Source: Azophilus sp965221755 | Lineage (GTDB): Bacteria > Pseudomonadota > Gammaproteobacteria > Pseudomonadales > Azotimanducaceae | Assembly: GCA_965221755.1 (NCBI GenBank) | Contig: OZ244921.1 | Coordinates: 3,782,001-3,846,000, forward strand | Direction of reading: 5' to 3' | Length of the DNA stretch: 64,000 nt | Shown: one piece after another, positions 8,539 through 15,805 of the stretch | How the letters are laid out: every line of letters begins with the position of its first letter | How positions within the stretch are numbered: the stretch's first letter is position 1 | The notes under the pieces: generated by a model | What the model was told of the DNA's origin: nothing | The model's database searches: none | Seen by the model: the letters and a program-made list of their open reading frames with translations, nothing else | Position numbers and translations under genes: made by a program

Positions 8539-8640
8539 CGTCTCTCGCCCAAGAGGGCAAGAGACGGTTGTGGTTTCGCTTTCGCGAAACTCCGCGCCCG
8601 TTGCGTCGGCCGGGTTCCGATAGGTTTATGAACCCGCACA
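8539..8640 (+). repeat. Two-hairpin dispersed repeat, copy 1 (hairpin-1 allele B)
   Basis: Hairpin 1 is CGTCTCTCGCCC...GGGCAAGAGACG with one mismatch. Hairpin 2 is GTTTCGC-TTTC-GCGAAAC. A conserved tail runs through the GTTCCGA and AACCCGCAC stretches. It lies in the gap between the coiled-coil gene and the 717-residue effector gene. Confidence 0.85.
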
Positions 8641-8742
8641 ATGGCGCACCCGCGAGCCCGCGAACCGGGAGCACGGGTCGGCTTGCGAAACCGATCATCG
8701 CCACGTTCAATGCGTCGCCGCCTGTCCGGCGCGTCAATCGGC

Positions 8743-10896
8743 CTAGGCATCGGCCGCGTGCAGCGCATAGTCGAGCCGCAGCCGCTCAAGCGTGGGTTCG
8801 CAGGTTTGCGCGTCGAACCGCAACCCGACGTCAATCCTGTAGAAGCTTCGGCCCGCATCCAAATCCACCATGATCTCCTCGCCTTGGCTGTCCTGAACCG
8901 CCATGAGTTCGCTGGGGGATCGGTTGCTCATGCGCAGCAGGACGTCTCCGCTGGCCGGGTCCGCCGTCAGGGCGTAGCTTATGCTGGCTTGGTTGCTGGC
9001 GAACGGGAGGCCGCTGATCGACGCCAATTCCGGCCTATTGGCGCCACCTATGAGCCTCGAATACGCGCAGCCGAGGCCTCCCTGATTGGCGAAGGAGGAC
9101 ACTCGACGCAGCATCACCGCGTTCAACTCGCCATCCTCGCCGACGCACAGATTGCGCAAGCCGTCCGCAACCGTCTCCTGATCCTTCGGCATCGTCGCGC
9201 CGCCAATCACGTAGGTGGCGCGGTCAAAGTCCCTAGTGGCGTCCTCGTTGACGCCGTTCTTGAACGGCCCCGCATCGGTGTCCCTGAGGTGCTTTTCAAT
9301 CTGCGACTCGATCGCCCGCCTGGTGGGGTCGCTGATGGGCGCATCGTTCTGCGCGTGGTCCAAGCGCACCGGCGCCGGCATGGGCACGCCGAGGTTGCGC
9401 ATCATGGCGAGAGCCGCATCGGAGACGTCGGCTTTGGCCGCGCCGCGCAGGGACGTCGGCGCGGCGCCGACCTTGCCTTCCAACACCAAGCCCAAGGACT
9501 CCATCAACGTGTCGTACTGCTGGGCCCGAGCGAACGATTCCGGCGAATGAACGACCCCGCCATCAGGCTGACCGAACCCTTCAAGAGCCGCCACCTCGGC
9601 AGCCAGCTCATGCCGATAGTAGCTCATGCCGGCATGGAACTCGTTCAAGTCCTGGCCCCCAGCCAAGCGCGCGGCGATGGCCTGATCCTGGGCGTGGCCG
9701 CCTGGCGCCAGCATCATCTGCCAGAAGGCGCCGTGCGCGGCCATTCGGTTGCTGGAGTCCATGCTGAAGTCGGCGAGCGGAATCGCGCGGCCCACCGCGC
9801 TTTGGATTTTCTCGATGGCCTGCTGGGCATCGCCCGCGTTTTGCGGCGAGGCAAGCGCGCGCAGCGGCTGCTGGAGTTCCGGGTACGCCTTGCCGAAGGC
9901 GAACGCCAAGCGCGGATCAATGGCCGAATGAAGCGCCGCGTCCGCCATCGCCGAACGGGCCGGTTCGGGAATCGGCAGGGATTTGACCGCATCTCGGGCC
10001 GAGACCCGTTCGCTGACGAACTCCCTCACCACCCGGTCGGCGGCGCGCTCAAGCGCGTCGTCGTCCCGGAGCGCAGCCACCGCCTCGCTGCCGGGACGTT
10101 TCGCGGGATTGATCACTTCGTGCTGCAAGCGCTCGCCCAACGCCTCGCGCGCATCCGGGGACAGGCGGTCGATGCTCAGGTCCTGGGCCCCGTGAAGGGC
10201 CGAAACGGCGTTGACGGCCAGCTGGCGCACCAAGGACTCGGGCTGGTCCATGTCATCCACGTTCAGTTGCCTCTCGGCGGACCGCGCCAAGGCCGAGTGC
10301 GCCGACTGAATCTCATTCCTGATGACGCGCTCCTGAATACTTCCCGCCTCCTCGGTGGTCACCAAGTGCGCGCCGTCCCTGCCAGCCTCAATGATGGCCG
10401 ACCGCACCAATTGGGAAAGCGCCTCAGGGTCCAAGTGATGCGCGACGAAGGCGCCGTGGGGCAGGATCTGGCGAGCGATTTCGGAGGCTTTGCCGGCCAG
10501 ATGCAAGGGCGTGAAGGCTTTGCCGAACTGTCCTTGGCTGAGCGCCCCGGCCACTGCCGCGTTGCGCTGGCGAAAAGTGCCCTGCAAGTAGTCGGCTTGC
10601 TGGACCGCGGCCCGCACCTGCCGCGCCTTCAGCGGCTTGCCGCTTTTCAGGGTGCGGTCGAGACCTGCCGTCTTGAGCGCCAAGCCGGCCAACTCGTCGC
10701 CGTACCGCGACCGCAGCGAGTCGGCGAAGGCGGCGGTGGCAAGTCGGTTGGCATCCGAGCGGAAGTGGCCCGCCCAGCGCACCGCGCGGCCCCCTTTGGC
10801 GGTTACGCCAGCCCTGTCCTGGCTCAACGCGACGTGCGAATCGCCGCGAACGTCCCGCGTCGCATCGACGAATCCAGTTAGCGCCACCTCACTCAT
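8743..10896 (-). CDS. Candidate T3SS effector, 717 aa, shared N-terminal module
   Basis: A large soluble protein with no signal peptide or membrane segments. Residues 1-210 are closely similar to the same region of the next gene upstream (10946-13021); the first 60 residues are nearly identical. This suggests a common secretion and chaperone-binding module. The module contains a SGKPLKARQV motif also seen in variant form in the 715-residue effector. Residues 210-717 are unique, largely helical to about 420 and then mixed, with a Cys-containing stretch (NLCVGEDGELNAV) near 595. No catalytic signature is recognised. ATG 10896 has GAGGAGG four bases upstream. The long plus-strand frame opposite this gene is a shadow. 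Confidence 0.7.
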   Translation of the reverse strand: MSEVALTGFVDATRDVRGDSHVALSQDRAGVTAKGGRAVRWAGHFRSDANRLATAAFADSLRSRYGDELAGLALKTAGLDRTLKSGKPLKARQVRAAVQQADYLQGTFRQRNAAVAGALSQGQFGKAFTPLHLAGKASEIARQILPHGAFVAHHLDPEALSQLVRSAIIEAGRDGAHLVTTEEAGSIQERVIRNEIQSAHSALARSAERQLNVDDMDQPESLVRQLAVNAVSALHGAQDLSIDRLSPDAREALGERLQHEVINPAKRPGSEAVAALRDDDALERAADRVVREFVSERVSARDAVKSLPIPEPARSAMADAALHSAIDPRLAFAFGKAYPELQQPLRALASPQNAGDAQQAIEKIQSAVGRAIPLADFSMDSSNRMAAHGAFWQMMLAPGGHAQDQAIAARLAGGQDLNEFHAGMSYYRHELAAEVAALEGFGQPDGGVVHSPESFARAQQYDTLMESLGLVLEGKVGAAPTSLRGAAKADVSDAALAMMRNLGVPMPAPVRLDHAQNDAPISDPTRRAIESQIEKHLRDTDAGPFKNGVNEDATRDFDRATYVIGGATMPKDQETVADGLRNLCVGEDGELNAVMLRRVSSFANQGGLGCAYSRLIGGANRPELASISGLPFASNQASISYALTADPASGDVLLRMSNRSPSELMAVQDSQGEEIMVDLDAGRSFYRIDVGLRFDAQTCEPTLERLRLDYALHAADA

Positions 10897-10945
10897 AAGG
10901 CCTCCTCAACCGTAGTTTCCAACCGTGGTCTGCGTTGCCCGTGCG

Positions 10946-13021
10946 CTAGTCATCGGATTCCTCAATGCGGTCGGAATCCGCAAAATAAGCGTCAAGGACG
11001 TCCATTAGCTCAATGGCCTTCCGCGCATCCTTGACCACGGACATCGCTTCCTCCTTGGCCACAGTTAGCCCATCGATGTCCTTGTTGTTATTGATGTCCC
11101 GGGCTGTCGCGACGGACTTGGTCTCCTCCGGCCTTTCGGGGTCCGCCACCTCCATCGTGTAGGTGTCCTCAAACTCCTCGTACCACTTGGCGTTTTCCGG
11201 GGAGTCAGGGTTATCCAGTCGATCCTGGGCTCGGGACAGCTCCGCCTGCGCCACGTTCCGCATCACTGGGGCAACACGCTGGTAGGCCTTCTCGGAACTT
11301 GCGTGATCCGGCGCCCCCTTCAGGCTATCGAGGATCGGCAGAACGAGCTTGATGGTGTCCAAGTGCTGAGCGAAGTCCGGGTGCCCAGCCAACTGAGCCG
11401 CCTTGGCGCGGTCCGCCAATTCAGCATCCTTGCTGCTGAACACATCGCGCAACTCCTTCGCGAAGTCAACCAGCTGGTGGAAGTTGATGACGTCGCTTTT
11501 ACCCGAATCAGCCAACTCCCGGCGCTGCTTCGGCGTTAATGGCCTGCCCATCGCCTCCGAGGCATACACCCCTTTGGGATCAATCACCGCCTCAATGTGG
11601 CCCAAGTTTTTCATGTTTTGCGATTGGGCGTTGCCGCGAGTTCGAAACGGGGCGTCGCCCGGGAACTCCGGCTGGGGCATTTCAACGTTGGCGAACTCGG
11701 CCATGGAACGCCGCATCGGAAAATCCTGCTGGCTCTCGCCGCCGAAGGACACGGACTTCGGCGGCCTCTCCATTCGCTTGGCCATGCGCTGGTCAATTTT
11801 GTTGTTGTCAAAGAGAGCGTCGAATTGATTAAGCGCATCCTGAACCTCATCCCCGGTAGGCTCGACGGCGACGTTCTTTCCGAACACATTGGGGATGGGC
11901 TGTTCCGCGGCAAAGGGCGTCCTGGCTTGCCCGTCCAATTCGGACTGCTGCACGCCTGCGTCATGCACCGGTCGGGAAACGGTTCCGTCGCGCCGGGTTC
12001 GCGCGCCGTCCTCGACGTCCATGCGGTTGAACTCCCGCTCCAACACCTCAAGGTACTGTTTGCGAAACTCCTTGACGCGGCCTATGGCCGCATCAAGGCC
12101 CTCGGGGGATTGGGCATGGATGAGTTGGCAGGCTCGATTGAACTCCATGAGAATGGACGCAGCCCTGGTAGTCGCGGATGGCGAGGCTCTGTGGCCGGCA
12201 CCGCTGACCTGAGGCAGCAGCACGGCATCCATATCCTCCCGTTCGAGCTCGCGCTGGCCTGTGGCCAACCGCTCATCCGATATGGCCCGCGCTGCGGCGC
12301 GCAACTCGTCGGGATAGATCCTTTTTTGCTCCATGAAATGCAATAGTTCACTTTCACCGCGCATGGCCGCGGTCGGTCGGCCTTCCCGGATGTCATCCAG
12401 CGACATTTGGCGTGAGTGCGCCCACTGAAGCTCCGCCTTGATCAGGCCTTCCTGAATCCCTCCCGCCTCCTCGGTGGTCACCAAGTGCGCGCCGTTCCGG
12501 CCGGCGTTGATGATGGACGCCTGCACCAATTTGGAAAGCGCCCCAAGGTCCAGCTGATTGGCGGCGGCGGCGGCGGCGCCGGGAGGCAAGGTTTGGCGAG
12601 CGATTGCGGAGACTTTGCCGGCCAGCAGGTGGGGGGGCAAAAGCTCGCCATGCTGCCGCAGGCTGAGCGCCCCGGCCACTTCCGCGTTGCGCTGGTGAAA
12701 AACGCCCCGCAGGCGTTCGGCGTGCTGGACGGCGTCCTGCACCTGCCGCGCCTTCAGCGGCTTGCCGCTGCCCGAGGTGCGGTCGAGCCCTGCCGACTTG
12801 AGCGCCAAGCCAGCCAACTCGCCGCCGTACCGCGACCGCAGCGAGTCGGCGAAGGCAGCGGTGGCAAGGCGGTTGGCGTCCGAGCGGAAGTGGCCCGCCC
12901 AGCGCACCACACGGCCCCCTTTGGCGGTTACGCCGGTCTTGTCCTGGCTCAACGCGACGTGCGAATCGCCGCGAACTTCCCGCGTCGCATCGACGAATCC
13001 AGTTAGCGCCACCTCGCTCAT
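10946..13021 (-). CDS. Candidate T3SS effector, 691 aa, chimeric
   Basis: A soluble 691-residue protein. Residues 1-210 match the N-terminal module of the 717-residue neighbour. Residues about 230-691 match the C-terminal two-thirds of the 570-residue effector upstream (shared YPDELR, E-F-N-R-A, LIHA and YTMEV/LTMEV stretches). It therefore joins parts of both flanking genes. The C-terminal part is helix-rich and ends in a very acidic tail. Start ATG 13021 follows AAGGAGG. No enzymatic motif is recognised. The effector role is inferred from operon context next to a SopB-like effector and translocators. Confidence 0.7.
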   Translation of the reverse strand: MSEVALTGFVDATREVRGDSHVALSQDKTGVTAKGGRVVRWAGHFRSDANRLATAAFADSLRSRYGGELAGLALKSAGLDRTSGSGKPLKARQVQDAVQHAERLRGVFHQRNAEVAGALSLRQHGELLPPHLLAGKVSAIARQTLPPGAAAAAANQLDLGALSKLVQASIINAGRNGAHLVTTEEAGGIQEGLIKAELQWAHSRQMSLDDIREGRPTAAMRGESELLHFMEQKRIYPDELRAAARAISDERLATGQRELEREDMDAVLLPQVSGAGHRASPSATTRAASILMEFNRACQLIHAQSPEGLDAAIGRVKEFRKQYLEVLEREFNRMDVEDGARTRRDGTVSRPVHDAGVQQSELDGQARTPFAAEQPIPNVFGKNVAVEPTGDEVQDALNQFDALFDNNKIDQRMAKRMERPPKSVSFGGESQQDFPMRRSMAEFANVEMPQPEFPGDAPFRTRGNAQSQNMKNLGHIEAVIDPKGVYASEAMGRPLTPKQRRELADSGKSDVINFHQLVDFAKELRDVFSSKDAELADRAKAAQLAGHPDFAQHLDTIKLVLPILDSLKGAPDHASSEKAYQRVAPVMRNVAQAELSRAQDRLDNPDSPENAKWYEEFEDTYTMEVADPERPEETKSVATARDINNNKDIDGLTVAKEEAMSVVKDARKAIELMDVLDAYFADSDRIEESDD

Positions 13022-13094
13022 AAGTCCTCCTTAACCGTAGTCAACCTTAGTGGCCTTAGTCTCCAACCGTGGTTGCCGTTGCCCGTGCGCCGCT

Positions 13095-13235
13095 GCGAAG
13101 CCGAACGCTAGTCCTAGTCCTGCCCAATGCGCCCGGGATTCGCAAAAAAGCGTCAATGGCGTCCGTTGGCCTGAGGACTTCCTGCGCCATCCCTGACCGC
13201 GGAAACCGCGCTTCAGCCATTGCCTTACTCGTCGC
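13095..13235 (-). pseudogene. Decayed remnant of the 3' end of an effector gene
   Basis: This stretch resembles bases 10965-11075, the last ~35 codons of the 691-residue effector (shared blocks around CGTCAA-GG-CGTCC, CCTGCGC/TTCCGCGC and CATCC-TGACC). It is out of frame and carries no usable open frame. The 5' flank next to it (13022-13090) also resembles the spacer upstream of the 717-residue gene. It is best read as the residue of another tandem effector copy. Confidence 0.5.
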
Positions 13236-13259
13236 TCCCCGCCAATCCTCGCTGAACCC

Positions 13260-14972
13260 TCAGGAACCGGCGACGATTCGATTGAGCTGGTGCAAAACCA
13301 TGCCGGCGTTGGACTGCACAGCCTTCAGCTCCGTCAACGCCTCCGCCACGAAATCCAGTTCAGGCCCCTTGATGTTTTCCTTCACTACCCTCGTCTTGAG
13401 GGTGCTGTCGTTTTCAACCTTCGCATCAAAGACCTCCATGGTCAGCGCATCGTCGTAAGCCTCGAAGAACGCCCGATGGTTCTGCGGATTCGCCGCCATG
13501 TCGCTGGCGCGCGCCACGTCAGCTTCCGCCGTGGCGCGGATGTCCGCCTCCAGGGCGCGGACCTCCTTGGCTATTTCCGGGTCTCGGCGAGCCTGCGACT
13601 GCAATGCCTGGAGACACTCGGTCATCCCCTTGTAGGAGTCGCAGATGGCCGCCCGAGTGGCCAAGTCCTCCGGGTCCCGCGGGCGGGGGTGCGACATTTC
13701 CTGAAGCAGCGTCAGGGCGAGCGACGCCGCCTCCGCCTTCTGGCCGGGTTCCGTAGCCGAAGAGGTCGAGATTCTTCTCAAGTCCTTGGCGAAGTCGTCA
13801 AGCTGTGCAAAGTTGTCGGCTTCCAAGGCATCCTGGTGGAGGTCCCGGATGGTGTCCAACGTGTCCTGGGCGCGCAGTGCAATTGCGCCGATATGCTCCC
13901 TCTCCACACCCGGAAAGGCGGCGCGCTCGGAGGATGCGGCGTCAGTCCCATCCCGAGGCGAGTAGGTGCGCACCTCCTCCGCAGGCCGGCCATTGGCCGC
14001 GCCCAATTCATGGCCGGCGAACCTCACCGAGGATGTCGTCCCATCCTTCACCTTCTTGTCGTTGATCGGCGCGGATGCCAGCCCGTCGTCCCGCAGCCGT
14101 TGGCCATCATCGGCATCCCGGTACTCGAACTCGCTGCGCAGCGCATCCAAATACTGCGCCCTGAACGCCTCAACGCGCTCTGACGCATTCTGGCCATCGG
14201 GAGTCTCCGCGTGAATCAATGCAGCGGCGCGATTGAACTCGTCCACGATGCCGAGTGCGCGTTCGCCCGCCTTCGACTCTCTGCCGGCGGTAAACAGAAA
14301 TGTAATGTCATCCCGGTCGTCCGGCCGCAACTGCGCCTCGCCGGTGGCGACGCCCTCCTTTGAAATCCCGCGGTAGGCTTGGCGCAGCTCATCCGGGTAG
14401 GCCTTGCGAATCTTGTCGGTTGGCTCTCCGTTGGCCGTTTTGTCGATGACCTCCTGACGATGCGCCCGCTGATTCTCAAGCGTCTTGGTGATGGTCGCGG
14501 CAACTTCCCGAATCCCTCCCCCATTCGCAGTGCCGAAGTGGGTCAGCTTGCGCAGCGGGGTGTTCGTGCTCAACTTTCCACCTATCGCCGAGCCAATGGC
14601 CTCCCGGTTGACGAAGTCAGTGCCGAACGCATCATTTTGAATTTTCTCGAATACTTTCAGCGCATTGCTCACGGTGCTCTTTGCGTACTGCTTCGGGTTC
14701 CTGTGCGCGTCGAGGATCAAATCGAAGTTGTCCTTGCCGACCAGGCCGGCGGCCAGCCTTCCGCCGAGGTTGCCCTCCTTGGCGATGCCACTACGGACCA
14801 GCAAATCGACCACTTTCCCACGAAAGCCCTCCTTGACCCCGGCGCCGATGAGGTCGCCCCTCTCGTCGAGCCCAAGCGCCTTGCCTTGCTGAACGCTGGT
14901 GAGGTTGGAGACCAGTGTTTCGGTGTTGGCCGCTGCCAAGCCAGCACCGGATTCCAATCCGCTAATCGCCAT
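13260..14972 (-). CDS. Candidate T3SS effector, 570 aa
   Basis: A soluble, helix-rich protein. The start is placed at ATG 14972 (MAISGLESG) because GGAGGG precedes it at good spacing; an in-frame upstream start at 14996 lacks support. Residues 1-30 are Ser/Thr/Gly/Ala-rich, like a T3SS export signal. Residues about 188-570 are homologous to the C-terminal part of the 691-residue protein. A strongly acidic/basic coiled region spans about 420-540. No catalytic motif is recognised. It lies directly downstream of the SopB-like effector and its chaperone. Confidence 0.68.
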   Translation of the reverse strand: MAISGLESGAGLAAANTETLVSNLTSVQQGKALGLDERGDLIGAGVKEGFRGKVVDLLVRSGIAKEGNLGGRLAAGLVGKDNFDLILDAHRNPKQYAKSTVSNALKVFEKIQNDAFGTDFVNREAIGSAIGGKLSTNTPLRKLTHFGTANGGGIREVAATITKTLENQRAHRQEVIDKTANGEPTDKIRKAYPDELRQAYRGISKEGVATGEAQLRPDDRDDITFLFTAGRESKAGERALGIVDEFNRAAALIHAETPDGQNASERVEAFRAQYLDALRSEFEYRDADDGQRLRDDGLASAPINDKKVKDGTTSSVRFAGHELGAANGRPAEEVRTYSPRDGTDAASSERAAFPGVEREHIGAIALRAQDTLDTIRDLHQDALEADNFAQLDDFAKDLRRISTSSATEPGQKAEAASLALTLLQEMSHPRPRDPEDLATRAAICDSYKGMTECLQALQSQARRDPEIAKEVRALEADIRATAEADVARASDMAANPQNHRAFFEAYDDALTMEVFDAKVENDSTLKTRVVKENIKGPELDFVAEALTELKAVQSNAGMVLHQLNRIVAGS

Positions 14973-15259
14973 CGTCGCTCCCTCCATTGCTTGCAAAGTT
15001 GCTTGCGCAGCCGCTCGAGAACCACACGAACGGGCCGTGGCCGAGTGTTGCCCGCCTTGCCCCGAAACGCTTCAGGTTTTCCGGCGGCCCCACTTCACGG
15101 CTTTTCCTCATTGATGTTGATCCTCTTGGCCTTGCTTCATCTTCCCGTTCCCGTCTTCCCATTCTCACCGCTCTCCCATTCATCCCCGCCGCTTCTCATC
15201 TCCACCGTTTCGTCCCCACCGCTCTTGACGCCCCCCTCATCCACAGCCCGCACGGCGTT

Positions 15260-15763
15260 TCATGCCCGCAGCGGCGTGAAGGATGAAGTTCCGATTTGAG
15301 CGCCCATGTTCGGCGGCGAGTTCGGCGCCTGCTCCGCGGCCTCGGCATCCGGCAATTCGGGAATCTGATCGCCTCCGGCGTGCAGCGCGCGGCCCCAAAG
15401 CGAGGCGTAGTCCACCATCGCCACGAAAATTCGGATGAGGCCATCGGATTCCAAGCCTTCGCTGGGCACGCAAAGCGTCATCGCCAGTTCGCCGCTCTCC
15501 GGGTCGATGGCGTAGCGATAAGCGCTTTCAGCTAAGGCGTCGAAGTTCCTGTTGAGCAGCGCCTTGTGCATCTCAGGGGAGTCGGGGGCCGGACCCAGAA
15601 TCGCGGCCAGATGAATCAACTGCCCATCCACGGCAACAATGATCACCGTCTCGTAGTCGAACGTGATGAGCGCCTTGTTGGCTTCCCGAAACCCGCCGGG
15701 GTCGATTTCGCAATATTGGAGCAGGGCTTCGGCGAGCTGCACGGCATGTTCCGATGTTGCCAT
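15260..15763 (-). CDS. Class I T3SS effector chaperone (SigE/IpgE-like position)
   Basis: A 167-residue acidic protein with the class I chaperone layout: an N-terminal helix (AVQLAEALLQYCEI), beta strands (KALITFDYETVIIVAVDGQLIHLAAILG), a short helix and further strands (LAMTLCVPSEGL), then a long C-terminal helix (LIRIFVAMVDYASLWGRAL). The final 35 residues are low complexity. It lies 43 bases downstream of the SopB/IpgD-like phosphatase. This matches the arrangement of sopB(sigD)-sigE and ipgD-ipgE, so it probably binds that effector. Start ATG 15763, with AAGGAAG upstream. Confidence 0.8.
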   Translation of the reverse strand: MATSEHAVQLAEALLQYCEIDPGGFREANKALITFDYETVIIVAVDGQLIHLAAILGPAPDSPEMHKALLNRNFDALAESAYRYAIDPESGELAMTLCVPSEGLESDGLIRIFVAMVDYASLWGRALHAGGDQIPELPDAEAAEQAPNSPPNMGAQIGTSSFTPLRA

Positions 15764-15805
15764 CAACCTTCTTCCTTGATGTGGCCGACAGGGCTTGACG
15801 ATGCG

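Noticed and set aside
8641..10881. A 746-codon plus-strand open frame opposite the 717-residue effector gene
   Set aside because: The minus-strand frame has a strong ribosome-binding site, a paralogue with the same N-terminus in the next gene and fits the operon. The plus frame is a GC-rich shadow.
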